A DNA stretch of 64,000 nucleotides from Antedon mediterranea (taxonomy: Eukaryota > Echinodermata > Crinoidea > Comatulida > Antedonidae), in NCBI RefSeq assembly GCF_964355755.1, contig NC_092672.1, positions 13,698,501 to 13,762,500 of the forward strand. The letters are read 5' to 3'. Positions 1-12,490 of the stretch are shown in pieces (position 1 is the stretch's first letter; every line of letters begins with the position of its first letter). A model generated the notes under the pieces. The model saw only the letters and a program-made list of their open reading frames with translations, had not been told where the DNA came from and ran no database searches. Both the position numbers and the translations under genes were made by a program.

Positions 1-27
1 ATCTTAGCCAAAAGGCCGAGAAGCGAT
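1..27 (-). ncRNA. RNU2: U2 snRNA, 5' end only (window edge)
   Basis: These are the first 27 nt of U2 (AUCGCUUCUCGGCCUUUUGG and onward). The remainder lies to the left of the window. Confidence 0.95.
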
Positions 28-614
28 AACAATTAAACGAATCTCAACTAGTACCAACAAATGACGACTTGCTGTCGAATCAGTGTGATACATATAATGT
101 AGCTAATGCATACATTCGACCGATGTGTTAAGCCATACCGTTTAGAATATAAAAGTTTTTACAGAGATTATAGAGTAATATAATTAATTTGTAATAACTG
201 TCAACATGTTTTTTTAAAACAAAACTGATGACGTGTTACGTTCGATGGTCGTAAAACACCGTTAACGTTATAGAACACTTACGCTACGTTGTCAATTTAC
301 ATAACAATACAGAGTGACGTAAGTAGCGTAAGGTTTATCGAGTCGGACCGTAAAACAAAGACGAAACAGTAAACTATACGTTTCATGGCTATAAATTAGG
401 TCAATAAATAAAAATTGAAAATACGCCCATTCGTTTCTCTGTGCATTTTAATAATTAAAAAATCAACTGAAATTACAGTAACATTTCATTCAGAAAAAAT
501 AAATAATTATTTCTCTATAGAAAAAGTATGACGCAACAACATGTAACCTGTTACGTAAATACAGAAGACTTACAATAAACCGTGTGACAGATTCTCTTTT
601 TTAATAATTATCTT

Positions 615-807
615 GATAGGTTGGGCCAATCCTGGATGTACTGCAATACCAGGTCAACCCGTGGCCAGGATGGAGCAAGCTCCTATTCCATGGCCTAAAT
701 TCAAAAATCAGTTTAATATAGAAGCTACTCGATGAGCAGCGTTTCAGATATTAAGCTGAAAAGAACAGATACTACACATGATCTTAGCCAAAAGGCCGAG
801 AAGCGAT
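615..807 (-). ncRNA. RNU2: U2 snRNA copy 1
   Basis: U2 pairs with the intron branch point in the spliceosome. This 193-nt copy has the U2 5' end (position 807), the branch-point recognition GUAGUA at RNA 33-38, the Sm site GAUUUUUGA at RNA 99-107, stem-loop III and the 3' stem-loop ending CCUAUC. It has A in the GUACAUCCAGG loop (the 'A' gene type) and lies next to a spacer of the first type. Confidence 0.97.
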
Positions 808-1396
808 AACAATTAAACGAATCTCAACTAGTACCAACAAATGACGACTTGCTGTCGAATCAGTGTGATACATATAATGTAGCTAATGCATACATTCGAC
901 CGATGTGTTAAGCCATACCGTTTAAAATATAAAAGTTTTTACAGAGATTATAGAGTAATATAATTAATTTGTAATATTAACTGTCAACATGTTTTTTTAA
1001 AACAAAACTGATGACGTGTTACGTTCGATGGTCGTAAAACACCGTTAACGTTATAGAACACTTACGCTACGTTGTCAATTTACATAACAATACAGAGTGA
1101 CGTAAGTAGCGTAAGGTTTATCGAGTCGGACCGTAAAACAAAGACGAAACAGTAAAATATACGTTTCATGGCTATAAATTACGTCATTAACAAAATTTGA
1201 ATATACGCCCATTCGTTTCTCTGTGCATTTTAATAATTAAACAATCAACTGAAATTACAGTAACATTTTATTCAGAAAAAATACATAATTATTTCTCTAT
1301 TGAAAAAGTATGACGTAACAACATGTAACCTGTAACGTAAATACAGAAGACCTACAATAAACAGTGTAACAGATTCTATTTTTTAATAATTATCTT
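808..1396 (-). promoter_or_regulatory. U2 spacer with repeated TGACGT sites (representative unit)
   Basis: This is the region between U2 copies 1 and 2, upstream of copy 1 and downstream of copy 2. TGACGT cores (CRE/ATF-like half sites) occur at 1,012-1,017, 1,098-1,103 (as TGACGTAA), 1,181-1,186 (reverse) and 1,311-1,316 (as TGACGTAA). Most are kept throughout the array. The distal control of snRNA genes lies upstream, so these are candidate enhancer elements. I cannot pick out the proximal sequence element with confidence. Confidence 0.5.
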
Positions 1397-1589
1397 GATA
1401 GGTTGGGCCAATCCTGGACGTACTGCAATACCAGGTCAACCCGTGGCCAGGATGGAGCAAGCTCCTATTCCATGGCCTAAATTCAAAAATCAGTTTAATA
1501 TAGAAGCTACTCGATGAGCAGCGTTTCAGATATTAAGCTGAAAAGAACAGATACTACACATGATCTTAGCCAAAAGGCCGAGAAGCGAT
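1397..1589 (-). ncRNA. RNU2: U2 snRNA copy 2
   Basis: Full length, 193 nt, majority sequence with G in GUACGUCCAGG (the 'G' gene type). The GUAGUA and Sm sites are intact. Confidence 0.97.
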
Positions 1590-2175
1590 AACAATTAAAC
1601 GAATCTCAACTAGTACCAACAAATGACGACTTGCTGTCGAATCAGTGTGATACATATAATGTAGCTAATGCATACATTCGACCGATGTGTTAAGTCATAC
1701 CGTTTAGAATATAAAAGTTTTTACAGAGATTATAGAGTAATATAATTAATTTGTAATAACTGTCAACATGTTTTTTTAAAACAAAACTGATGACGTGTTA
1801 CGTTCGATGGTCGTAAAACACCGTTAACGTTATAGAACACTTACGCTACGTTGTCAATTTACATAACAATACAGAGTGACGTAAGTAGCGTAAGGTTTAT
1901 CGAGTCGGACCGTAAAACAAAGACGAAACAGTAAAATATACGTTTCATGGCTATAAATTACGTCATTAACAAAATTTGAATATACGCCCATTCGTTTCTC
2001 TGTGCATTTTAATAATTAAACAATCAACTGAAATTACAGTAACATTTTATTCAGAAAAAATACATAATTATTTCTCTATTGAAAAAGTATGACGTAACAA
2101 CATGTAACCTGTAACGTAAATACAGAAGACCTACAATAAACAGTGTAACAGATTCTATTTTTTAATAATTATCTT

Positions 2176-2368
2176 GATAGGTTGGGCCAATCCTGGACGT
2201 ACTGCAATACCAGGTCAACCCGTGGCCAGGATGGAGCAAGCTCCTATTCCATGGCCTAAATTCAAAAATCAGTTTAATATAGAAGCTACTCGATGAGCAG
2301 CGTTTCAGATATTAAGCTGAAAAGAACAGATACTACACATGATCTTAGCCAAAAGGCCGAGAAGCGAT
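2176..2368 (-). ncRNA. RNU2: U2 snRNA copy 3
   Basis: Majority 'G' type, no changes seen. It is the first unit of the block that recurs at 16.4-19.4 kb (counterpart: copy 18). Confidence 0.97.
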
Positions 2369-2955
2369 AACAATTAAACGAATCTCAACTAGTACCAACA
2401 AATGACGACTTGCTGTCGAATCAGTGTGATACATATAATGTAGCTAATGCATACATTCGACCGATGTGTTAAGTCATACCGTTTAGAATATAAAAGTTTT
2501 TACAGAGATTATAGAGTAATATAATTAATTTGTAATAACTGTCAACATGTTTTTTTAAAACAAAACTGATGACGTGTTACGTTCGATGGTCGTAAAACAC
2601 CGTTAACGTTATAGAACACTTACGCTACGTTGTCAATTTACATAACAATACAGAGTGACGTAAGTAGCGTAAGGTTTATCGAGTCGGACCGTAAAACAAA
2701 GACGAAACAGTAAACTATACGTTTCATGGCTATAAATTAGGTCAATAAATAAAAATTGAAAATACGCCCATTCGTTTCTCTGTGCATTTTAATAATTAAA
2801 AAATCAACTGAAATTACAGTAACATTTCATTCAGAAAAAATAAATAATTATTTCTCTATAGAAAAAGTATGACGCAACAACATGTAACCTGTTACGTAAA
2901 TACAGAAGACTTACAATAAACCGTGTGACAGATTCTCTTTTTTAATAATTATCTT

Positions 2956-3148
2956 GATAGGTTGGGTCAATCCTGGATGTACTGCAATACCAGGTCAACC
3001 CGTGGCCAGGATGGAGCAAGCTCCTATTCCATGGCCTAAATTCAAAAATCAGTTTAATATAGAAGCTACTCGATGAGCAGCGTTTCAGATATTAAGCTGA
3101 AAAGAACAGATACTACACATGATCTTAGCCAAAAGGCCGAGAAGCGAT
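2956..3148 (-). ncRNA. RNU2: U2 snRNA copy 4
   Basis: 'A' type with a further G to A change at RNA position 182 in the 3' stem (plus-strand GGGTCAA). Copy 19 carries the same change. Confidence 0.96.
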
Positions 3149-3734
3149 AACAATTAAACGAATCTCAACTAGTACCAACAAATGACGACTTGCTGTCGAA
3201 TCAGTGTGATACATATAATGTAGCTAATGCATACATTCGACCGATGTGTTAAGCCATACCGTTTAAAATATAAAAGTTTTTACAGAGATTATAGAGTAAT
3301 ATAATTAATTTGTAATAACTGTCAACATGTTTTTTTAAAACAAAACTGATGACGTGTTACGTTCGATGGTCGTAAAACACCGTTAACGTTATAGAACACT
3401 TACGCTACGTTGTCAATTTACATAACAATACAGAGTGACGTAAGTAGCGTAAGGTTTATCGAGTCGGACCGTAAAACAAAGACGAAACAGTAAAATATAC
3501 GTTTCATGGCTATAAATTACGTCATTAACAAAATTTGAATATACGCCCATTCGTTTCTCTGTGCATTTTAATAATTAAACAATCAACTGAAATTACAGTA
3601 ACATTTTATTCAGAAAAAATACATAATTATTTCTCTATTGAAAAAGTATGACGTAACAACATGTAACCTGTAACGTAAATACAGAAGACCTACAATAAAC
3701 AGTGTAACAGATTCTATTTTTTAATAATTATCTT

Positions 3735-3927
3735 GATAGGTTGGGCCAATCCTGGACGTACTGCAATACCAGGTCAACCCGTGGCCAGGATGGAGCAAGC
3801 TCCTATTCCATGGCCTAAATTCAAAAATCAGTTTAATATAGAAGCTACTCGATGAGCAGCGTTTCAGATATTAAGCTGAAAAGAACAGATACTACACATG
3901 ATCTTAGCCAAAAGGCCGAGAAGCGAT
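3735..3927 (-). ncRNA. RNU2: U2 snRNA copy 5
   Basis: Majority 'G' type. Its upstream spacer carries the GTTAACACTTACG deletion and the AGAGTATACATACAG insertion, shared with the spacers upstream of copies 14 and 20. Confidence 0.97.
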
Positions 3928-4514
3928 AACAATTAAACGAATCTCAACTAGTACCAACAAATGACGACTTGCTGTCGAATCAGTGTGATACATATAATGT
4001 AGCTAATGCATACATTCGACCGATGTGTTAAGCCATACCGTTTAAAATATAAAAGTTTTTACAGAGATTATAGAGTAATATAATTAATTTGTAATAACTG
4101 TCAACATGTTTTTTTTAAACAAAACTGATGACGTGTTACGTTCGATGGTCGTAAAACACCGTTAACACTTACGCTACGTTGTCAATTTACATAACAATAC
4201 AGAGTATACATACAGTGACGTAAGTAGCGTAATGTTTATCGAGTCGGACCGTAAAACAAAGACGAAACAGTAAAATATACGTTTCATGGCTATAAATTAC
4301 GTCATTAACAAAATTTGAATATACGCCCATTCGTTTCTCTGTGCATTTTAATAATTAAACAATCAACTGAAATTACAGTAACATTTTATTCAGAAAAAAT
4401 ACATAATTATTTCTCTATTGAAAAAGTATGACGTAACAACATGTAACCTGTAACGTAAATACAGAAGACCTACAATAAACAGTGTAACAGATTCTATTTT
4501 TTAATAATTATCTT

Positions 4515-4707
4515 GATAGGTTGGGCCAATCCTGGACGTACTGCAATACCAGGTCAACCCGTGGCCAGGATGGAGCAAGCTCCTATTCCATGGCCTAAAT
4601 TAAAAAATCAGTTTAATATAGAAGCTACTCGATGAGCAGCGTTTCAGATATTAAGCTGAAAAGAACAGATACTACACATGATCTTAGCCAAAAGGCCGAG
4701 AAGCGAT
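4515..4707 (-). ncRNA. RNU2: U2 snRNA copy 6, Sm-site variant
   Basis: The G at RNA position 106 is U, so the Sm site reads GAUUUUUUA instead of GAUUUUUGA. Copy 21 carries the same change. The rest of the gene is majority 'G' type. The change removes the G of the RAU(4-6)GR consensus and may weaken Sm-ring assembly. Confidence 0.95.
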
Positions 4708-5296
4708 AACAATTAAACGAATCTCAACTAGTACCAACAAATGACGACTTGCTGTCGAATCAGTGTGATACATATAATGTAGCTAATGCATACATTCGAC
4801 CGATGTGTTAAGCCATACCGTTTAAAATATAAAAGTTTTTACAGAGATTATAGAGTAATATAATTAATTTGTAATATTAACTGTCAACATGTTTTTTTAA
4901 AACAAAACTGATGACGTGTTACGTTCGATGGTCGTAAAACACCGTTAACGTTATAGAACACTTACGCTACGTTGTCAATTTACATAACAATACAGAGTGA
5001 CGTAAGTAGCGTAAGGTTTATCGAGTCGGACCGTAAAACAAAGACGAAACAGTAAAATATACGTTTCATGGCTATAAATTACGTCATTAACAAAATTTGA
5101 ATATACGCCCATTCGTTTCTCTGTGCATTTTAATAATTAAAAAATCAACTGAAATTACAGTAACATTTTATTCAGAAAAAATACATAATTATTTCTCTAT
5201 TGAAAAAGTATGACGTAACAACATGTAACCTGTAACGTAAATACAGAAGACCTACAATAAACAGTGTAACAGATTCTATTTTTTAATAATTATCTT

Positions 5297-5489
5297 GATA
5301 GGTTGGGCCAATCCTGGACGTACTGCAATACCAGGTCAACCCGTGGCCAGGATGGAGCAAGCTCCTATTCCATGGCCTAAATTCAAAAATCAGTTTAATA
5401 TAGAAGCTACTCGATGAGCAGCGTTTCAGATATTAAGCTGAAAAGAACAGATACTACACATGATCTTAGCCAAAAGGCCGAGAAGCGAT
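5297..5489 (-). ncRNA. RNU2: U2 snRNA copy 7
   Basis: Majority 'G' type, no changes seen. Confidence 0.97.
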
Positions 5490-6076
5490 AACAATTAAAC
5501 GAATCTCAACTAGTACCAACAAATGACGACTTGCTGTCGAATCAGTGTGATACATATAATGTAGCTAATGCATACATTCGACCGATGTGTTAAGCCATAC
5601 CGTTTAGAATATAAAAGTTTTTACAGAGATTATAGAGTAATATAATTAATTTGTAATAACTGTCAACATGTTTTTTTAAAACAAAACTGATGACGTGTTA
5701 CGTTCGATGGTCGTAAAACACCGTTAACGTTATAGAACACTTACGCTACGTTGTCAATTTACATAACAATACAGAGTGACGTAAGTAGCGTAAGGTTTAT
5801 CGAGTCGGACCGTAAAACAAAGACGAAACAGTAAACTATACGTTTCATGGCTATAAATTAGGTCAATAAATAAAAATTGAAAATACGCCCATTCGTTTCT
5901 CTGTGCATTTTAATAATTAAAAAATCAACTGAAATTACAGTAACATTTCATTCAGAAAAAATAAATAATTATTTCTCTATAGAAAAAGTATGACGCAACA
6001 ACATGTAACCTGTTACGTAAATACAGAAGACTTACAATAAACCGTGTGACAGATTCTCTTTTTTAATAATTATCTT

Positions 6077-6269
6077 GATAGGTTGGGCCAATCCTGGATG
6101 TACTGCAATACCAGGTCAACCCGTGGCCAGGATGGAGCAAGCTCCTATTCCATGGCCTAAATTCAAAAATCAGTTTAATATAGAAGCTACTCGATGAGCA
6201 GCGTTTCAGATATTAAGCTGAAAAGAACAGATACTACACATGATCTTAGCCAAAAGGCCGAGAAGCGAT
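6077..6269 (-). ncRNA. RNU2: U2 snRNA copy 8
   Basis: 'A' type with the first spacer type on its 3' side, as in copies 1 and 10. Confidence 0.97.
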
Positions 6270-6858
6270 AACAATTAAACGAATCTCAACTAGTACCAAC
6301 AAATGACGACTTGCTGTCGAATCAGTGTGATACATATAATGTAGCTAATGCATACATTCGACCGATGTGTTAAGCCATACCGTTTAAAATATAAAAGTTT
6401 TTACAGAGATTATAGAGTAATATAATTAATTTGTAATATTAACTGTCAACATGTTTTTTTAAAACAAAACTGATGACGTGTTACGTTCGATGGTCGTAAA
6501 ACACCGTTAACGTTATAGAACACTTACGCTACGTTGTCAATTTACATAACAATACAGAGTGACGTAAGTAGCGTAAGGTTTATCGAGTCGGACCGTAAAA
6601 CAAAGACGAAACAGTAAAATATACGTTTCATGGCTATAAATTACGTCATTAACAAAATTTGAATATACGCCCATTCGTTTCTCTGTGCATTTTAATAATT
6701 AAACAATCAACTGAAATTACAGTAACATTTTATTCAGAAAAAATACATAATTATTTCTCTATTGAAAAAGTATGACGTAACAACATGTAACCTGTAACGT
6801 AAATACAGAAGACCTACAATAAACAGTGTAACAGATTCTATTTTTTAATAATTATCTT

Positions 6859-7051
6859 GATAGGTTGGGCCAATCCTGGACGTACTGCAATACCAGGTCA
6901 ACCCGTGGCCAGGATGGAGCAAGCTCCTATTCCATGGCCTAAATTCAAAAATCAGTTTAATATAGAAGCTACTCGATGAGCAGCGTTTCAGATATTAAGC
7001 TGAAAAGAACAGATACTACACATGATCTTAGCCAAAAGGCCGAGAAGCGAT
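6859..7051 (-). ncRNA. RNU2: U2 snRNA copy 9
   Basis: Majority 'G' type. Copies 7-10 alternate G, A, G, A, a two-unit higher-order pattern. Confidence 0.97.
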
Positions 7052-7638
7052 AACAATTAAACGAATCTCAACTAGTACCAACAAATGACGACTTGCTGTC
7101 GAATCAGTGTGATACATATAATGTAGCTAATGCATACATTCGACCGATGTGTTAAGCCATACCGTTTAGAATATAAAAGTTTTTACAGAGATTATAGAGT
7201 AATATAATTAATTTGTAATAACTGTCAACATGTTTTTTTAAAACAAAACTGATGACGTGTTACGTTCGATGGTCGTAAAACACCGTTAACGTTATAGAAC
7301 ACTTACGCTACGTTGTCAATTTACATAACAATACAGAGTGACGTAAGTAGCGTAAGGTTTATCGAGTCGGACCGTAAAACAAAGACGAAACAGTAAACTA
7401 TACGTTTCATGGCTATAAATTAGGTCAATAAATAAAAATTGAAAATACGCCCATTCGTTTCTCTGTGCATTTTAATAATTAAAAAATCAACTGAAATTAC
7501 AGTAACATTTCATTCAGAAAAAATAAATAATTATTTCTCTATAGAAAAAGTATGACGCAACAACATGTAACCTGTTACGTAAATACAGAAGACTTACAAT
7601 AAACCGTGTGACAGATTCTCTTTTTTAATAATTATCTT

Positions 7639-7831
7639 GATAGGTTGGGCCAATCCTGGATGTACTGCAATACCAGGTCAACCCGTGGCCAGGATGGAGC
7701 AAGCTCCTATTCCATGGCCTAAATTCAAAAATCAGTTTAATATAGAAGCTACTCGATGAGCAGCGTTTCAGATATTAAGCTGAAAAGAACAGATACTACA
7801 CATGATCTTAGCCAAAAGGCCGAGAAGCGAT
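7639..7831 (-). ncRNA. RNU2: U2 snRNA copy 10
   Basis: 'A' type, otherwise intact. Confidence 0.97.
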
Positions 7832-8420
7832 AACAATTAAACGAATCTCAACTAGTACCAACAAATGACGACTTGCTGTCGAATCAGTGTGATACATATA
7901 ATGTAGCTAATGCATACATTCGACCGATGTGTTAAGCCATACCGTTTAAAATATAAAAGTTTTTACAGAGATTATAGAGTAATATAATTAATTTGTAATA
8001 TTAACTGTCAACATGTTTTTTTAAAACAAAACTGATGACGTGTTACGTTCGATGGTCGTAAAACACCGTTAACGTTATAGAACACTTACGCTACGTTGTC
8101 AATTTACATAACAATACAGAGTGACGTAAGTAGCGTAAGGTTTATCGAGTCGGACCGTAAAACAAAGACGAAACAGTAAAATATACGTTTCATGGCTATA
8201 AATTACGTCATTAACAAAATTTGAATATACTTCCATTCGTTTCTCTGTGCATTTTAATAATTAAACAATCAACTGAAATTACAGTAACATTTTATTCAGA
8301 AAAAATACATAATTATTTCTCTATTGAAAAAGTATGACGTAACAACATGTAACCTGTAACGTAAATACAGAAGACCTACAATAAACAGTGTAACAGATTC
8401 TATTTTTTAATAATTATCTT

Positions 8421-8613
8421 GATAGGTTGGGCCAATCCTGGACGTACTGCAATACCAGGTCAACCCGTGGCCAGGATGGAGCAAGCTCCTATTCCATGGC
8501 CTAAATTCAAAAATCAGTTTAATATAGAAGCTACTCGATGAGCAGCGTTTCAGATATTAAGCTGAAAAGAACAGATACTACACATGATCTTAGCCAAAAG
8601 GCCGAGAAGCGAT
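8421..8613 (-). ncRNA. RNU2: U2 snRNA copy 11
   Basis: Majority 'G' type. The spacer 3' of this gene has a private change (ATACTTCCATTCG for ATACGCCCATTCG near 8,230). Confidence 0.97.
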
Positions 8614-9199
8614 AACAATTAAACGAATCTCAACTAGTACCAACAAATGACGACTTGCTGTCGAATCAGTGTGATACATATAATGTAGCTAATGCATACA
8701 TTCGACCGATGTGTTAAGCCATACCGTTTAAAATATAAAAGTTTTTACAGAGATTATAGAGTAATATAATTAATTTGTAATAACTGTCAACATGTTTTTT
8801 TAAAACAAAACTGATGACGTGTTACGTTCGATGGTCGTAAAACACCGTTAACGTTATAGAACACTTACGCTACGTTGTCAATTTACATAACAATACAGAG
8901 TGACGTAAGTAGCGTAAGGTTTATCGAGTCGGACCGTAAAACAAAGACGAAACAGTAAAATATACGTTTCATGGCTATAAATTACGTCATTAACAAAATT
9001 TGAATATACGCCCATTCGTTTCTCTGTGCATTTTAATAATTAAACAATCAACTGAAATTACAGTAACATTTTATTCAGAAAAAATACATAATTATTTCTC
9101 TATTGAAAAAGTATGACGTAACAACATGTAACCTGTAACGTAAATACAGAAGACCTACAATAAACAGTGTAACAGATTCTATTTTTTAATAACTATCTT

Positions 9200-9392
9200 G
9201 ATAGGTTGGGCCAATCCTGGACGTACTGCAATACCAGGTCAACCCGTGGCCAGGATGGAGCAAGCTCCTATTCCATGGCCTAAATTCAAAAATCAGTTTA
9301 ATATAGAAGCTACTCGATGAGCAGCGTTTCAGATATTAAGCTGAAAAGAACAGATACTACACATGATCTTAGCCAAAAGGCCGAGAAGCGAT
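9200..9392 (-). ncRNA. RNU2: U2 snRNA copy 12
   Basis: Majority 'G' type. The Helitron sits about 416 bp upstream of its start, so its proximal promoter is kept. Confidence 0.97.
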
Positions 9393-10082
9393 AACAATTA
9401 AACGAATCTCAACTAGTACCAACAAATGACGACTTGCTGTCGAATCAGTGTGATACATATAATGTAGCTAATGCATACATTCGACCGATGTGTTAAGCCA
9501 TACCGTTTAAAATATAAAGTTTTTACAGAGATTATAGAGTAATATAATTAATTTGTAATAACTGTCAACATGTTTTTTTTAAACAAAACTGATGACGTGT
9601 TACGTTCGATGGTCGTAAAACACCGTTAACGTTATAGAACACTTACGCTACGTTTTCAATTTACATAACAATACAGAGTGACGTAAGTAGCGTAATGTTT
9701 ATCGAGTCGGACCGTAAAACAAAGACGAAACAGTAAAATATACGTTTCATGGCTATAAATTACGTCATTAACAAAATTTGAATATACGCCCATTCGTTTC
9801 TCTGTGCATCTATATATAAATTTACGTAAGGGCAAAATTCGGTAAATCGCGCCTTACTTCTAGAATTTTCACTCGATGGTATGTAAAGTTGGTTCGTACT
9901 TTCGGTACTGATTTTAACCGCCTGATGTAACCCTGTTTACTAATTAAATTGAGTTAGATAATTAGTTATTGACGATTAAAACGAATTTAGGTTCAACGAT
10001 TTGCCCCAAATAGGGGTGTTTTCCGATCGTGGTATACACTGTCTAATGGATGTCCATCTTGAAAAATACCCGCCAAAAAAAT

Positions 10083-10388
10083 GCGAGGAGGCTTCGCATT
10101 TTTCTATCTCCTCCTACGATAATTGTTTTTAATAGCTGAAAACCGGTTGAACAGCTAGAGTACACCATCATAATGTTGAAGACAGGACGATTTTCTTTAA
10201 AAAATACTATTTTGATAGATTTAATATACGATTATACAAATGTATTGATTTGCGATGAATGGAACATCCCAACCTCTCAGTCTGCCAGAGTTTGGTTTAA
10301 CACAAGTACTGTAGGTAAATTTATGAGCCCTTGGTTTAACACATACGGTAGGTAAATATATGGGCCCTTTGAGAATAAACTTGCAATA
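10083..10388 (+). repeat. Helitron internal direct repeat, copy 1
   Basis: This starts with GCGAGGAGGCTTCGCA (itself a small hairpin) and ends with CTTGCAATA. It is repeated with small indels at 10,845-11,173. It contains a stretch, GATTTGCGATGAATGG onward, that is absent from the second copy. The short open frame at 10,173-10,355 is not supported as a gene. Confidence 0.85.
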
Positions 10389-10844
10389 CTTTGACAATAC
10401 TGTAAATACCTATTAACTATTTTTCATTTGAATCGAACATTTCTTACTGTGAATGTTCGTACTGTTAGATGTAATATAAAAATATATACAAATAAACTTT
10501 ATTACTGAGACTGTGGATAGGCTCTACTGTTAGATATACAAATAAACTTTATACTGACAGTTCCTTCTCAACGTTTGTAATAATTAATAATTACCAAAAA
10601 TATAAACGTCGTAGTGGTGTATCGTGACATGTACTTTAATATTTCAATCGATTATGACAGTGACAGTTTTAACAAAGTATTAAATCGCAAATGTTTTAGG
10701 CCTACTGTATTTAGAGGTATATTATTTATAGGCCTATAAAACATGAACAAAATATTTCGTTACTCAGTGGATAAAGAATATATTTTAAAATTGTTCCTCT
10801 TTGTACCTATCCGCTTTCCCATCCCTCAACCCTAATGTTACATA

Positions 10845-11173
10845 GCGAGGAGGCTTCGCATTTTCCTATCTCCTCCTACGATAATTGTTTTTAATAGCTG
10901 AAAACCGGTTGAACAGCTAGAGTACACCATCATAATGTTGAAGAGTGAAGACAGGCCGATTTTCTTTAAAAAATACTATTTTGATAGATTGCTAGAGTAC
11001 ACCATCATAATGTTGAAGACAGGCCGATTTTCTTTAAAAAATACTATTTTGATAGATTTAATATACGATTATACAAATGTATTGACACAAGTACTGTAGG
11101 TAAATTTATGAGCCCTTGGTTTAACACATACGGTAGGTAAATATATGGGCCCTTTGAGAATAAACTTGCAATA
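10845..11173 (+). repeat. Helitron internal direct repeat, copy 2
   Basis: This is the second copy of the 10,083-10,388 segment. Near 10,916-11,050 it carries a further local duplication of the GCTAGAGTACACCATCATAA to TTTTGATAGATT stretch. The copies probably arose by replication slippage or recombination inside the element. Confidence 0.85.
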
Positions 11174-12284
11174 GGTTCGGAAAATGTTAAAAACCAATTT
11201 CTATTATTTGAATCGGTAAACAGTTTCCATTTATTATACATTGATAATGAAACATGAAATATTCCTATTTATGTCCCTCGAGGTTCATTACAATTTATAT
11301 TTAGTAGTCCCACGGACTTCATCTTAGCCACTCCCCCGAGTGCTAAGGCCAAATTTATGATACCCTACTTTCTATGTAAGTTTAGTTACAGTTAGTTCTT
11401 GACGATAATACAACGAATTTAGGTTACACCCTTCGGCCGCGAAAACGTTTCTGTACAAATATGATACCGATTGGCTTTATTTCATTCAACAGCGACCATA
11501 ATCTCGCCAATTACAGGATAGATAAACTATTTTATTATTGATGTGCTTATAAATTAAGACTCATGTAAACAGCTTGATTACATCATTTTACAGACAAACG
11601 AAACTTTTTTAAACCTACTGTTTCAATAACTGAGTATAATACTGTATACGTTTTCATAAGTAAGTGCATATACATTTTCGTGTTTTCATTGACGAGATTG
11701 TAATAGTAACTTCAGTAACTATTACAGTACTTATTTATTATACGACACAAGACAATTGTATCTGACAGGTACGTACATTATTCTAAAAAATAAGTCTAGA
11801 TAGATCCCTTAGGCGTCATAAATCACAGGCCAACAAATCAGTACTCATGACAGAAATTCGACCCAGTTTGGTTCACACAAATGTTTACAGGAATTTCAAC
11901 ACCACAACCGATGATTTGCCCTAAATATTTAGGTAGACTACAGTTTAATTTTTCACTGAATAGGAGCTTGAATTTCCGATTTCCATTTCGCAGAATGTCT
12001 AGGTCTATTTATTTAGTTTGGTTCTTATAATATATAAATACAATCAACTTTATTACTGCGGTTCCATCACCACCACCACGTGCCGCCCAATTCCCGTACA
12101 TACATTTCCATTTCTCCCTAATTTCTTTAATCCACATAAATTAATTGTCCAGAATCCAGTATTGGTTTTGTTGTCTCTATTTCTGAATACCCCAATTAGG
12201 GGGACACTTCCGTTTTTGTTTAGTGTCCCAAAAAAGTCCCCGTCCGTGGATTCTACTGTATTCGAGAACCATCTGTGAGCACCC

Positions 12285-12321
12285 CTAGATGGTACGCGAG
12301 CGAAGCGAGCGTGCCATCTAG
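12285..12321 (+). terminator. Helitron 3' terminal hairpin
   Basis: The arms 12,285-12,297 and 12,309-12,321 pair over 13 bp with one T/C difference, around an 11-nt loop. In canonical Helitrons a hairpin near the 3' end marks the end of rolling-circle transfer. Here the stem includes the terminal CTAG itself. Confidence 0.8.
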
Positions 12322-12490
12322 TTTTAATAATTAAACAATCAACTGAAATTACAGTAACATTTTATTCAGAAAAAATACATAATTATTTCTCTATTGAAAA
12401 AGTATGACGTAACAACATGTAACCTGTAACGTAAATACAGAAGACCTACAATAAACAGTGTAACAGATTCTATTTTTTAATAATTATCTT

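Larger units (their letters stand above)
9809..12321 (+). mobile_element. Non-autonomous Helitron in a U2 spacer
   Basis: The element starts with TC (TCTATATATAAATTTACG) and ends with CTAG (CTRR), preceded by a GC-rich hairpin. It is inserted between A (9,808) and T (12,322) with no target duplication. Neighbouring units give the empty site GTGCA/TTTTAATAATT exactly. These are the Helitron hallmarks. No open frame exceeds 86 codons and no Rep/helicase coding is visible, so it is non-autonomous. It contains a large internal direct duplication. Because one T is shared at the left junction, a T/T boundary (Helentron-like) cannot be excluded. Confidence 0.87.

Noticed and set aside
1-9800. CRISPR-like or satellite interpretation of the tandem repeat
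   Set aside because: The unit contains a complete, structurally sound U2 snRNA with GUAGUA and an Sm site. The period is 780 bp with no variable short spacers.
12018-12278. 86-codon frame inside the Helitron
   Set aside because: No recognisable domain, biased composition and no Rep/helicase motifs. Treated as a chance frame.
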